Notes: a model not told the origin generated them from the letters alone. A DNA stretch of 64,000 nt from Hydra vulgaris (GCF_038396675.1 NC_088934.1:2278501-2342500); one strand, 5' to 3'. Positions 11,601-24,322 are shown, counted from the stretch's first letter. Numbers and translations are program-made.

Positions 11601-13903
11601 TTTTATATCAAATATCCTAACTTCTATTTCAGGAGTTTTTGCCTTTTCCCAGTCGATTTCTTTCTTGCAGTTTAATTTATGTGTAGCTATTGCAGATTAA
11701 TGTAACTTATCTTCAATTAAACATTTTTGGTAATGTTAAAACAAATTTTTTTGGAAAACAAGTGCTGTTGTTTGGAGTTTTTATCTCTAAGATTTCTTGG
11801 AATTTCAGATTAATGTAACTAATCTTCAGTCAAACATTTTTGTTGAACTCAAGTTCTTACTTGATATTTTAACTCACTAAAGTTTTGAAAATTTCACGCT
11901 TTATTAAATAGTTTCCTGGTTGGATGTTGTATGCTAATTTTGGTTTGTTTCTTGATGTTAATGGTGTTTTGAAACTGGCATTTGATTTAAAAACAGTATG
12001 TACCTAACTTTCCTGAATATTTTTCTAAACTTAGGTGGTATTGTTTTATATCCATTCCAAAGAGATTGTAGGAAAGATGTTAGAATTTGATTTGATTTCA
12101 TTTTTGTTGATCATTTTTTTGAAATCTGATAATCAACATCTTGAAGCATTTTTCCTTGTACCCAATCTAAGTAAACATTTAAATCAAGAATTTTACCTTA
12201 CCTTGTAAATGAGACTCACTGCTTGAGTAGGTTTGGTATTAGTATCCATTGAATTTTTTTTTTTTTTTACATATTTCCTTAATTTAAATATTTATAATAC
12301 CATCTTTTAATTTTTTATTTTAATTTAAATATTTATAATACCATCTTTTAATTTAAATATTTATATCATCTTTCCTATAAACTCTAATATCTTTAATAAT
12401 ATCTTTAGACTCAAATTTTCTTTTTGTATTAATAATTATAGTTATAAAAAAATTATTTTTGTTTTCAATTTCAGTATATTTTAAAGAGGGGTGTTGTCTT
12501 TTAAGGATTGTTTGAAACTATTCTATTTATGTTAGATAATCTAGCATGGCTATCATAAAAAGATTTAATGTCAAGAGAAGGATTTATCGCTATTTTAATC
12601 TCATTTTCTCTGTGGCTTTAAAGATTCATCTAAAAAAATCATATAAGATAATTTGGTCGGGACTGAATTCTTTAACTTATAAATCTTGTTTCAGATAAAA
12701 TGATAACAAAACAAAGTTTAATCAGCAGTTTTGCTTCAGATAAAATGATAACAAAACAAAGTTTAATCAGCAGTTTTGCTTCAGATAAAATGATAACAAA
12801 ACAAAGTTTAATCAGCAGATTAGCTTCAGATAAAATGATAACAAAACAAAGTTTAATCAGCAGTTTTGCTTCAGATAAAATGATAACAAAACAAAGTTTA
12901 ATCAGCAGTTTTGCTTCAGATAATAGTGAGTTTGAGTTTTCGTAAGAAATATTTTTCTTTAATTAAAAGTATTAAAGAAAAACTTCTTTTAGTGGTATTG
13001 ATGGGTACATGTTTATCTTATTGTTGTGTCTTGTTAATAAATCAAGTATCTGATTCATTGACAAGGACAAGAAACAAGTATTATTTCAAATTTTTTAATG
13101 TTATAGGTTTTTTTTTTCAAAACAGGTTGAACTCTTTTTGCAATGTAGTTTAAAATTCCATAACAAGGTGTACCAATAGTTGGTACAAGGACTCTCATTG
13201 GATAAGATTTGTTTATGAGCTTAGATTAGACCATTGATTAACGAGTTTGTTAGGATAGTATTACTTGGGTAAAAACTTTCATGTTTTAATGGCATAGCTG
13301 AGAGTGGGATACTAATAATTTTTGTTGGACCTATTTGTTCTCTAATTTTTGCTTCATCATGATCATGAAACTTTTTTTTTTGTTTGTTTTGATTAATTTC
13401 TTCTTCTTTTTTTATTAATCATGCACATTTTTATGCCATGCCCTCAATTTCTTTATTATATGCAAGTTTTAATGCAAACGATTATGTACTGAAATGATGC
13501 CTATATAGGCATTATTACAGTATATTTTGTACCTTCGTTGAGGTATATACCTCAAGAATGGTACAAAATGGGGACCAATTTATACTGTTATTACAGAAGC
13601 ATTAAATAATTTTGCATTAAATAAATTTGCAACTTTTCACGTCAGATTTGAACGTTTTAATAGTTATTTCTGAAATTTATTTGATAATTATATCTTTAGA
13701 TTTTTCCCATTTTTAAGTTTAATTTTTCCAGTTCTTAATCATAACCTAATGTAAATTCGTAAGTCAAAAAAATACTAAAGTTAACATGAAATCGTTTAGA
13801 GTTTGTAAGCAAAAAATATAAAATCAATTATTTATCATTTTTGTTTAATTTTTTTTTTTTTTAGAACATTCAAAAGGCCAAGGATCAGTTAAAATCGCTT
13901 TAG
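8612..13903 (+). CDS. RMDN1: RMDN1-like protein (regulator of microtubule dynamics, FAM82 family), seven exons recognised
   Basis: Exons by splice sites: 8612-8983, 9058-9147, 9307-9362, 9464-9551, 10811-10841, 10946-11079 and 13865-13903 (ends KSL-stop). Every junction has AG/GT and the phases add up to one frame of about 269 codons. Family landmarks occur in order: AEELYEKNDF, EDPELLWRLVRATRD, AFEYAKKALQF, TGDYIGTKKKLE, HFEKAIQLNPNDATSRHLI, GMWCFSFADLAWYERKIA, TPPSSTYEEALQNFEKAEE, FYSTNQYMLGLAYLRLGN and VKEEDKENIQKAK. Vertebrate RMDN proteins are TPR-like and associate with microtubules and mitochondria or ER contacts; that role is inferred from the family. The first visible exon begins at an acceptor (8611), so an upstream exon or a spliced-leader addition site is likely. 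The hydrophobic stretch ITSGAVSAFSFCILQA near the start could be a membrane or targeting segment. Introns 4 and 6 hold repeat DNA. Confidence 0.93.
9936..10260 (-). pseudogene. mariner/Tc1-superfamily transposase fragment in intron 4
   Basis: The minus strand reads KSFAARLFSLIEKYHSSG followed by NYIFWPDLANSHYAIP, the motif around the second catalytic Asp in a Tc1/mariner lineage (usual form WPDLASSHYA). The fragment ends after LEWHVKHN at a stop. The C-terminal catalytic residue and the N-terminal helix-turn-helix are not recognisable. It lies antisense to the host gene within its fourth intron. Confidence 0.75.
11080..12690. other. intron 6 of the RMDN1-like gene, first part
   Basis: This is AT-rich sequence with short local direct repeats (for example the segment repeated at about 12260-12360, aatttaaatatttataatac). 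Text such as KAANADVLLLEDIAEEQI (+, around 11400) looks like old coding sequence of a repeat family, but I could not place it. Confidence 0.35.
12691..12915 (+). repeat. 45-bp minisatellite, five copies, in intron 6
   Basis: Five head-to-tail 45-bp units starting tcagataaaatgataac, with no indels; only the third copy has substitutions (agattagct). Because 45 is a multiple of three, one frame stays open and spells KMITKQSLISSFASD five times. The unit lies between exons 6 and 7 of the RMDN1-like gene, and I treat it as intronic, not coding. Confidence 0.93.
13510..13596. repeat. nested palindrome / small hairpin element
   Basis: Inner arms 13525-13546 and 13547-13568 (ttttgtacc...gaggtat) are reverse complements with three mismatches and no spacer. 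Outer arms (attattacagtata at about 13511-13524, tatactgttatta at about 13581-13594) extend the pairing across an asymmetric gap. It lies in intron 6. Confidence 0.7.
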
Positions 13904-14108
13904 TTGTATTTTTTACTTAAATTTTCATAAAATTAATTGTTTATTCTTTTATTTTATTTTCAATGGGAATTTTGGCGTCAAAACAATTTTTATACCAACA
14001 ATTACATTTAAATAATTAGATTCTTTATTAATCTGCGTCATAAAAATACTTTTAAAGTTTGATATTAGAAAGCGTAGTTTATTTATCATATCAACTATTT
14101 TGAGTGAA

Positions 14109-14337
14109 GGCCGGGTAAATAAAAATGAGTAATTGCTTTTACTCAGTAATTGGTCAGCTTTACGTGAATAAAAACCTAGGGTTTTTCTCAAATTTTTATT
14201 CACGTAAAGTTAAGCAAATTACTCAGTAATTGATCAGCTTTACGTAAATAAAAACTTAGGGGAAATTGCTTAAGCTTTTATTCATGCAAAGCTGACCAAT
14301 TACTGAGTAAAAGCAATTGCTCCTTTTTATTCACCCG

Positions 14338-14340
<3 letters not shown>
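14109..14340. mobile_element. 232-bp palindromic MITE with repeated arm modules
   Basis: The left end ggccgggtaaataaaaatga and the right end, reverse-complemented as ggccgggtgaataaaaagga, are inverted repeats of about 70 bp. The module ttactcagtaattggtcagc appears four times in alternating orientation, so the element is a compound foldback. Its right end at 14340 touches the poly(T) of the neighbouring LINE directly. Confidence 0.82.
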
Positions 14341-14370
<30 letters not shown>

Positions 14371-16605
14371 CTCTGTTTTAATATAATATAAGATTTTACA
14401 ACTTCGTAATATAAAATTTCAATAAATAAAATAAGTAAAACAGATAGGGGCTCAAAGAAGATGAGGATGACAGTACGTTATCACAATCTTTTCATAGAGC
14501 CCCTATAACAAGATTTCAAAAAAATATCGTAATATGTTACAATATGCGTAATAAAATTTCAATAAAATATCGTAATAAAACGCGTAATTCGCTAATAAAA
14601 TTGCTAAGCAACCAACAAAAGTAGAAATAAAACAAAAACAGATTTACGAGAAATTATTCAAAGTATCATTAACCAAAAAACGTTTCTTATATTTTAAAAA
14701 TTTCTTTTTTTGTTAAAAACTTGAATGAACTTAACGAATTTACCGTACCTTTGAATCCTTTTTGAAAAGTATTCCATACTTTTGGACCTCGATATAGAAT
14801 GCTGTACTCTGAATATTTGTTTATTATCCGAGGCAGTTTATATGTGTTGGACATATTCGCTCTAAGATTATAGCTATCATTTTTATTTATTTTAAACTTG
14901 TTATTAAAGCTTATAGGAGAGATATTGTGATTATAACGATACATGAAAATTAAATGCTGGTAGATATTTATTTCAAACACATTCATCATTTTCATATCTT
15001 TCATTAAGGGCTTAGCGTGTTCACGCCTATTTTTTGAGTAAATGGTTCTGCAGGCATGTTTTTGAAGACTATAAATTTTTTTAATCTTTGCCGCTTGAGT
15101 ACTTGCCCATGAAATGTTTGCATAGCTGATGAGGCTATGAATTAGCCCAAAGTAGATTAATTTAAAACTATTTTTATTGACGTAGGAGCGAACTCGATAC
15201 ATCAAACCTATTATTTTGGTGATTTTTGACTGGATATATATTATATGTGGAAGCCAGGATAATTTTTCATCAACAATGATTCCTAAGAATCTTATATTGG
15301 ATTGCTTATTTACTAGTTTATCATTTAGAGATAGGTTAGGCAACTTGAGAGGAAGATTTTCTTCTTGTGTTTTTTTATGAAATAGTATATACTTTGTTTT
15401 CTCAGCGTTAAGTGAGAGTTTGTTTGCCTTAAACCAGTTGTTTACTTTACACAATTCAATATTCATGTCTGCATATAATTTCTTGATATCATTGTTGGTG
15501 AGAAATAAGTTTGTGTCATCTGCAAACATGACCGAGTTCATTTTTAAAGATGCATTACAAAAGTCATTTATATATATTAGAAAAAGAAGTGGACCAAGAA
15601 TCGATCCTTGCGGGACTCCACATATGACATTTAATACTCCAGATTGGACATTATTTACATATTGTTTTCTGTTTGTAAGATAGCTTTTAATCCAATAATA
15701 AGTTTTATTTATTATTCCGTAATGCCTTAATTTATCTAATAGAATGCAATGGTCCACTGTATCGAATGCTTTTGATAAATCAAGAAACACTCCTAAAGTA
15801 AATTTATTATTTTCAAAACCATTAGTTATTTGATTTACTATTTCAATGATTGCATGTTCTGTAGAGAGATTTTTTTGAAAGCCAAACTGATTTGGGTAAA
15901 AAAAATTGTTTTTAATGAAGTAATCATAGATTCTATTATAAACTACACGTTCGAAGAGTTTCGAAAATACAGAAAGTATTGATATAGGCCTGTAGTTTGA
16001 AATGTCAGAATGATCATTACATTTGTATAATGGAATTACTTTTGCCAATTTAAGTACATCCGGAAATATCCCAGAATTTAATGAGAGCTTAAGTATATGA
16101 ATCAGGGGTCTATTAAGACTGTGTTTGTTTGCAATAACTATATCACTAGATATCTCATCAAATCCTGGAGCCTTTTTTTTTTTTAAGGAGGCAAAGGCTG
16201 CCTCTAATTCTTCATAGCCTAATTCATAATCAAGCATGGTAACGTTATTCGTGGTTTTAAATGATACAGATGTTGGTACAATTTTATTTACAAGATTAGG
16301 ACCAATATTTGTAAAATATTTATTGAATTCTTCTGAAATTAGTTTTTGACAAAATATATCGTTATTTTCAATAACAATTCGTTTAGGAAGAGAAGGTGAA
16401 TTTAGTTTTTCTCTTCCCATTATGAGATTAATGATGGACCATGTTTTTTTGCTATCAAATTTGCATTTGTTAATTTGATTACTGTAATATTTTTTTTTTG
16501 CATTTTTAATGAGATCTTGATAAAAAAATTTATAATTTTTGTAATTTTTTTCATTATCATTGTTTCTATTTTTCAAAAATTTATTGTTAAGTTTTTGTTT
16601 TTTTT
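14341..16605 (-). mobile_element. 5'-truncated LINE (non-LTR retrotransposon)
   Basis: On the minus strand: a coding region beginning near 16605 (KKKQKLNNKFLKNR), a stop at 14687, a 3' UTR of about 315 nt, and a 30-nt poly(A) seen as T at 14341-14370. The endonuclease domain that normally precedes RT in this type is absent, which indicates 5' truncation at insertion. A second copy of its 3' end is at 5461-6260. Confidence 0.9.
14687..16605 (-). CDS. reverse transcriptase part of a LINE ORF2, uninterrupted reading frame
   Basis: About 640 codons without a stop. The RT landmarks run in order: LAKVIPLYKCND (motif 1), SNYRPISILSVFSKLFERVV, FGFQKNLSTEHA, GVFLDLSKAFDTVDH (first Asp), CGVPQGSILGPLLFLIYIND, SVMFADDTNLFL (the catalytic FADD) and WFKANKLSLNAEKTKYILF, then a thumb and C-terminal region with HACRTIYSKNRR. 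The 5' part of ORF2 (endonuclease) is missing, so the copy cannot be autonomous even though the RT frame is clean. The reading frame continues upstream of the first TTG/ATG-like codon to the truncation point, so no genuine start exists here. Confidence 0.92.
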
Positions 16606-16701
16606 TTGAAACCTATACTTTGAAACCTTTATTTTGAAACCGCCTATAAACATTCCATCCACATTCTCATATAAAAAAATTTTCTTTTGAACCTCTTCAA
16701 A

Positions 16702-17350
16702 CTTTTTTGCATGGTTATATTATTTAGAGTTTAAAAACAACCGACTAATTGTTATGCTAATGATATTTACAAAAAAGTAAAAGTTTCTTCTATAAAGAAA
16801 ACATCAAATCTGATAATAGTGATTTGATAATAGTGATAACAATTTTTATAAAAATAATAATAATCATAAAAACCTCTATAGTAATATAAAATTTGTAAAG
16901 TAATTATAATAATAAAAAAAATCCGTAGTTCAACGCCACCTATTAGCAAGTTTTATAACATCGGTTAGAATGGTGATCGGTTAGGTGTGAACTTTCTTTC
17001 AAATGCTCTTCCACGGTTTCGCGAGATTCTCTAAAGACCCTAAGGATTTCTTGGGGTACCTAAATAAAATTAAAAAAAAAAAGTATATCTATAGTTATAA
17101 TAACAACTTAAAACGATACTAATCAATAGTAATGATAGGCGAATACAAATGATATGTAAATATTTGAGCGAATGATTAGTGAATGTTCATTTTATAATGC
17201 AGTTGGTCAAATTTTTTATTCTCTTTTGGGTACTTCAAATTTAAAAAAGTGGGTTTTTTTTTTGTTTTTACATTTTGTTACTATTTGTAAATATCATTGG
17301 CATAACTAATCGGTTGTATTTGAACTCTAAATAATAAAACTGCAAAAAAA
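16702..17350. mobile_element. about 650-bp non-autonomous element with ~80-bp inverted ends
   Basis: The left arm 16702-16783 (tttttttgcatggttatatt, then attatttagagtttaaaaac and aatgatatttacaaa) matches the reverse complement of 17262-17350 with scattered mismatches. The interior holds AT-rich sequence and a short GC-richer block at 16980-17060 (cacggtttcgcgag) but no coding text. Confidence 0.75.
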
Positions 17351-18317
17351 CGTCAGCTAATTCCACGCACAGTGGAGTATTTGATCAAAATAGTCGATTA
17401 AAATTATTTCATTAAAGTTAGCTGATTTTTTCAACATTTTATGGCTTAAACTATATTCTTGATACACTTAAAAAAACTGCTGCCACAAAGTACCATAAAC
17501 GTGTAGCTGAAAAAAATACCCTGCATTTTTTTTTTTTTCTTTTTACAGCGAATAAAATAAACGATATATCCATATAATAGTTGTTTATAATATTTATAAA
17601 TATAATAATTATTTTATACATACAAATTATGTTTCAATTAAAACCTTAATCCTTCATTTTTCATTTATCGACTGACAAATAGGTAGAATATGCAAGGAGT
17701 GCCGCTACATTGAATGTGGGTTTTGGTTTGCCGCTACATTGAATGTGGGTTTTGGTTTGGGCAGGCAATCTTTCAATTTCAAAAAAGTATTTATAAAAAA
17801 AATTTTTGCGGGGGATTTTTTTCTAGAACCCATAAATGTACTTTTATAGAATATACACAAACAGTGAATTTACAAAACAATTATTTGCGGTAACTTTGAT
17901 GAAGCTTTTTTTGAAAATTTCAGTTTGTTAAAAAGTTTATATTGAAATATTTCACTTATATATTTTATTGTTGCGGTGAAAGAGATAATTTTGATCGACT
18001 TTTTTTACCAAATACTACTGTGTCACTGTGGGATGAAATCAATTTAAAAGCTTACTTTAATACTTTAACTTAGGCTTGGTAAAATCATTTATTTTTCTAA
18101 CATTTGCCTTTTTACCTATATTTTGATGCATAGGATGCAAAAATCACGTATTTTGACCCTAAAAACCATATAGCGCCCCAAGTGTTAAAAACTCAATTCA
18201 ATATCAGAAATTGATTCCCTAACCCCAAAATCATATGTTTTTATGACTCATATGACTATATTTAAATGTGATCTGTTTTTGCTAATTTTTGGTGTATCCT
18301 GGCCTACTGTGAACGCT
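17351..18317. other. non-coding AT-rich stretch with one short tandem duplication
   Basis: At about 17700-17758 a 29-bp unit (gccgctacattgaatgtggg...) occurs twice in a row. A related phrase (gggtttaggttttggcaggc) is present at 58280-58310, so it belongs to a dispersed repeat. I see no gene. Confidence 0.45.
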
Positions 18318-19429
18318 GCTTGATTTAAAGGGTTTTAGGTTGAATTTTAGAAGGCATAAGGTTTTTCTTCAGATTCTATTAATATGTATATGTACAAGCT
18401 GAAATGTGCAGAAAATAAAATCCTAAGCGTTCCTTCATAGTCCAAAGTTGGTATCTTTCGAAATCCAGAAAATAGTGTTTAAAAACTGTATCACTTTTAT
18501 TATTTTAGCTATCTCTTATTATAAATATCATAGAAGCCTACATGACCATCCATTGTCTTTGTCTTCAAAATGTGGTTAATTTAATATATAATAATACATT
18601 TAGTGGTTTGATAACTTTATGGCTTACGTGCTACTAGAATTATTTTTTTCGGTCTGTTTTATACATTACAGGTTTCAAAGCAAGATAAAATGCACAGAAA
18701 ACAATTTTTTTTCAAATTAAACAATGAGACCATATATAATATACAAATAAGTTAAAACATGCAAGTATTTAATTAGTTTAAATTCTCATAGAGCTGTTGG
18801 TGGAAGCTGCTTTTTTAAGCTTCAATCTGTGGTTTTTGATAGTCTTTGCGACGGCATTGCGCTTCGATGTTTTTGTTAAATATTTATGAACAGCCTCAAA
18901 TGTTTGCTCTTAAAAAGTTCAAAAAGTCTCTGACCTTTATTAAGAAAATGTACAAGGTGGTATTTAATAATACGGAACTTCCAACCAAGTGATAACGTTT
19001 TGTCAAACACATCTTTACAATAGTATTCTAAATATTCAGCAGATTCAATACACTGCAAGATATCTTCAGTGTGTGTAGATTTTAGCATGCATGTTAAAAC
19101 AACTTTTTGCAACTGAAACATTTTTAATAGATAATTAGAATATATATGTAATGCAGAGATATAACTGAATTGGTATTACCAGCATCATTCCATCCAATAA
19201 TTTTAGAACTTTACCACAGTTTGATCTATCCAATCTACCACCATTATACCTATGCCACATTTTTGTATTTTCTTCGAAAAAAGGTTTCAGCTTTTATTGA
19301 CAATGAGAATGTCAACAATTATATGTGTTAATGTCAATAATCATATATGTGAAATTCCGTAGAAGAGACGATATCAATAATAAATTTTCGGGGATCTTCC
19401 TCAGTTTATAAATCCAAAGATATGCGTAT

Positions 19430-19890
19430 CTATGTATAAGTGTTTGTGATAAGCGCATGTGAATAAGTGTGAGCGTATATGTATGTATGTGTAGATGTAT
19501 ACATGGATGTGTATGTGTGTATGTGTATGTTTGTATATATTTATATGTGTATATATATGTGTGCGTGTGTATGTAAGTATATATATTTATATATATATTT
19601 GTGTGTGAGTATGTGTATGTATATGTATGTATATATAAGATTTTTTTGAATTTATAATTTAAAAAAATAAACTTTTTTTATTTTTAGTTTCAAAGGTCAT
19701 TTTTTCTGCAATAAACTATAAAATAACAATATTTTTTTACAAATAATTGTTATTTTTGAAATTTTTATAAAATTTTGCTTCTTTTGAGACCTAATATGAC
19801 ATACTTTTGAAAAACTTTTTTTTACATAATATTAGGGACCCATTAAAATTTTAAAGGTCTTGAGGAACCTCAAGATAATTTCCTAGAGCA
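19430..19890 (+). repeat. dispersed repeat adjoining microsatellites, copy 1
   Basis: TG/TA-rich microsatellite (19440-19640) is followed by a 200-bp block (aacaatatttttttac..., gacatacttttgaaaaac, ggtcttgagg) that is also present at 34610-34790. Both copies run on into the phrase ccaccctaatatatat, here at 19979 and at 34833. Confidence 0.65.
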
Positions 19891-19983
19891 TTGATATTTT
19901 TCCAGAGTATTTCTGAAATGAATAGACAACTTTTGCACACCCAGGCTAAATGAATTGTAAAAAAAACAAAAATTCACTCCACC

Positions 19984-20285
<302 letters not shown>

Positions 20286-21354
20286 ACATAATGTGTGTAT
20301 GAACATAATTTTATATTCTGATATTTTCATAATTACTGTCGTGTAAGGTTTTTATATAACCAACTTTATTAATATATTTGATTATCTATTTGAGTATATA
20401 AATCACAGTATAGTATAAATCACATTAATAAAATATGATAATAATATAAATCACATTAATAAAAGGTGTATGTGTGTGACTAATACTAAATGACTATTAT
20501 TCTTTTTATGATTATTGTAATTATTTTTATTGTTGTCATTTTATTTTTATTATTATCATTATACTCTTATCATTGTATTGTTATTATTGTTACTACTACC
20601 ACTCTTATTATTATCATTATTAGTATTTTACTCCTTTAACTTTTAATGTTTGCTTTGTTACAGCTGTGGACGATTATTACTATTAGCATTAACAATATAT
20701 TTATTAGCTTTTATTTACAAGGTTTTTCTTAAGATTAGTACATGTACTTTTTGTAAACTTCCGTGAATGTAACAACTATTTCAGAATATATGAATTGATT
20801 GATTGATTGATCAAGCAAACATATGTTATTAACATTTTTTAATATTTTCATGGTTTTATAAGGATATCCTGCATCTTGGTACCAACAATCATAAAGAGTA
20901 AGAAGTTCTCAAGTCACCTGATAAGCTAATTGTACCAGTACAGTTACAACAAGTATGTTTTCCACCGTGACTCTATAATAGATTATTTTGTTATTCTGAG
21001 ATTTAATGTTTTAGATAAATGCTTGTAAAAAATTAATAAAATTAGGTTCTTACTGATATGCCAAGAAGTACGTATTTGAGCTTAAGGTCAGAAGCCACAA
21101 AAATTTGAGTTGATTTAGATTTAATAAGCATTCTAAGATTGTATTTATTCTCCTTGACATTACATGCCAAAGCCAGAATCACAACCTTGTTTACTCCTGA
21201 GTCTTTCTCATTTTTACTTTGCTCCACTCACTTTGTTTCATCAAAAATATTCATTATTACTTAAAAATTAATAACAATAGAATAATAATTCTAATTTTAT
21301 TTCTTTTATTTGCATAATATAAAGTAGGTTAAGTTAATAAACCTTCAGTGAACC

Positions 21355-21966
21355 CAGGGGGGGGGGGGGATCTAGCATTTTTTGGTCTTTGAGATAGCTA
21401 ACTTCCAGACATGGAGCGAACTCCATACATTTATATGTTTATACTTATGTCAAATAAGGATGCTTTTTAATAAAAGCTCCAAAATTTTAGCCCCCGCCCC
21501 CTCTGCCACAAACGTGAGAGCAACAAGTTGATGAAATATATTTTGTACTATTTTCAACTAGACTTATATTCATCGATAAATTTTAAATTTCATAGTAAAA
21601 TATTTTAGCGTTCAAAAATTATGCCCATATAAAATTTGCAACCCCCTCAAATTGAGGGGGGGGGGGGTTTAAACTGTATATAGTCATAATTTTTGAACAC
21701 TAAAATATTTTACTATGAAATTTAAAATTTATCGATGGATATAAGTTTAGTTAAAATTAGTACAAAATATATTTCATCAGCTTGTTGCTCTCACGTTTGG
21801 GGCAGGGGCAGCTAAAATTTTGGGGCTTTTTTGATCCCAGACTCCAATCATCGCAATTTTTTGCAAAGCATCCTTATTTGACATAAGTATAAACATATTA
21901 ATATTTGGAGTTCGCTCCATGTCTGGAAGTTAGCTCAAAGACCAAAAAATGCTGGATCCGCCCCTG
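21355..21966. mobile_element. 612-bp palindromic hAT MITE with 8-bp target-site duplication
   Basis: Two arms of nearly 290 bp run from both ends to a centre near 21655. The right terminus, reverse-complemented, reads caggggcggatccagcattt; the left terminus is the same with a G-run expansion. The 8-bp direct repeat agtgaacc flanks both sides (21347-21354, 21967-21974). The TIR sequence and 8-bp duplication are hAT-type. Only a short interior separates the arms, so it is a foldback element with no gene. A partial relative lies at 37820-37925. Confidence 0.9.
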
Positions 21967-23689
21967 AGTGAACCCTGTCCTCCATCAATTCCAACTCTAA
22001 CAATGGATTTCATAGGCTTTTATCTAAGTTGAGAGCGTATTTTTTGAACAAGTTTGGTGAGATGTTTATACAACATCTTTCAGCACTTTTCAAGTTTATC
22101 TTCCTTTTGTTACTGTAACTATTGTAAATTTTTTGAAAATAAATTTTTTAAAAATAAACTAATGTACTGTTGTTTAAATTATATTATAAAATATTTAAAC
22201 ACCTAGACGACCAAGACCATTTTGTAAACCTTTAAGAATATCACAAACAATATTTTTATGCAGATAATATGATTTTTCTTGATTTTTATTGATATCAAAC
22301 ATTGTATCAGTAGAGACTACTTTATTTGTTTGGAGCTTTGTTTTAGTACATCAGGTAGCAGTGATCCTCCTAAAATTAATAAAGAATATTGCATCAAGTC
22401 ATCACAAATAATCAAACCAATAAATAAAAATCTACCATTAGATAATTGTAACGAATTTTCAGCCTTTACTAAAAACTGTAGAATAGTTGAGGTTATTTGC
22501 TCGGACATTTTTTTATCTTTGGAAAAAATAAGATTCTTAGCATTTTGAACAGATGTTCTGGTGCATTTGTGCCTAATGCTCTTTCCAACTAGTTGAAAAC
22601 AGTCTGTGCAGAATAAGTTTAATTTTTAAAAGCAAAAGTTTTTATTTGAATCAATTATATAATCTTTTAAATTAAAAATCTTGTGGCTGCGCTCGTCTGT
22701 TACTTTACAACAAATTGCTCATAAGCATTGATTGTCAGTTGGAGTAACCCTTCCAGTATTTATAAGTAACTCTCTTTCACTTTTCCAAACCTCTTCAATC
22801 ATTTTCATAGGCTTTCCTTGCTCTGAACAAGATTGTTTAAATTTTTAGTAAAATATTTTAGAAAAAATTTAAAAAATTAATATAATATTTTAAAGTTTAA
22901 TAACTTTTTTGGCATAGAGATCATTTTAGCAACATCAACAAAGTCCAGTTGGAAAAATATCAAAATAGAATCTTTCGTGTAGATAGTGATGGCATACTAT
23001 GAAGAGAGTAATTCTCCATTTTATTACAGTAACAAAAACAAACTAAATCTCTGGATTCATTATGATATTTTTCTATGAAAGATGAGCCATTTTATATATA
23101 ATATTTAACTTGGGTAGGTTTTTAAAATAATATTGCATTTTTTATTAACAAAAATAAATGTTTATAAAATAAAAATGTTATAAAATGTAGTTGTAAAATT
23201 ATTATAGTTATATAAATTTGAACATTTAATATTTCTAAACAAGTCATTAACTGCTTTAAGAGCTTTATTAGTGAAACTATTAAAGGCATTATTATATATT
23301 AAATTAACCACATTTTGAAGACAAATGAATATCATGTGGGTTTCTACGATATTTATAATAAGAGATAACTAAAATAATAAAAATATAGTTTTAAAACACT
23401 ATTTTCTAGATTTCGAAAAATATCAGTTTTGGTCTAATAAGGAATGGACTAATAAAATTTTATTTTCAACACATTCCAGCTCCTATCTATACATATTAAA
23501 AGAATCTGAAGAAAAACCTCATGTCTTTTGAAAATCAACCTAAAACCCTCAGAATCAAGCAGTATGGAGTGATAACAAACACTTATTAATAGATTACTAT
23601 CAAAAAGGTTTAGACTTTTATTTTAAGTAATGAAAGTACTAAATATTTTTCAAGCATATATCAAAATATATTGTCAATGCTTACATAAA

Positions 23690-24000
23690 ATTTATCATAC
23701 CGCATTATAAAAAATAATGTTAATAAATAAAATACAAGAGAAACCGGAGACTATTATGTCATTCAAAAAAACTAAACTCTCCCAATTCTCTATTTTATAT
23801 TGTGGCCCATATTTATACAACAAACTAAAAATATCTAAAAATAAATCAATTTGTAATCTCGATAATCTAAATCTGTATTCTTGACCATTTAAATTCCTTA
23901 AAAATTCTGATCCTATAGAATCAGAATATTTGTTTAAGTTCGTAAACTCAATCAAATATTCTGAAATTTTCCGAATAAAAATTTTACTAAAACTAATGGC
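23690..24000 (-). other. 86-codon open frame of unknown nature
   Basis: The minus strand 23955-23695 encodes MIEFTNLNKYSDSIGSEFL..., with an LQIDLFLDIFSLLYKYGPQ segment. I do not recognise it. It lies just outside the inverted repeat of the 5.2-kb element and has no supporting splice or promoter context, so it may be chance or a repeat fragment. Confidence 0.2.
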
Positions 24001-24226
24001 TATTCAAAAGAAAAAATACAAATTGACTTTTATCGATTGCTTAGAGGCATTACAGTCAGAAATCAAAAAATTATGGCAGATCCAGGCCCGTCTTTAGGTT
24101 ATCCTGCTCCCCTCCCCATCTCCCTCTTCCATCTAGAAAAATAAAAGATATGGTCTATCCAGCCTCAAAATAATTTTACAGCCTGCATTGTTTGGGCAGA
24201 CCTTAAGAATTCTGCGTGCGATCTGA

Positions 24227-24322
24227 TTGCAACAGGATCTATATCTGGAAGAAGGACAAGAAATGCATTGGAAATTGCAACAGGATCTATATCTGGAAGA
24301 AGGACAAGAAATGCATTGAAAT
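24227..24322. repeat. 48-bp tandem duplication
   Basis: The unit ttgcaacaggatctatatct... occurs twice in a row (24227-24274 and 24275-24321) with one base difference. Confidence 0.9.

Noticed and set aside
12700..13153. Open frames encoding KMITKQSLISSFASD repeats and a following 80-codon frame
   Set aside because: The first is the 45-bp intronic minisatellite reading itself; the second overlaps AT-rich intron sequence without splice or family support.
15420..15683. 87-codon plus-strand frame
   Set aside because: It is antisense shadow of the LINE reverse transcriptase coding region.
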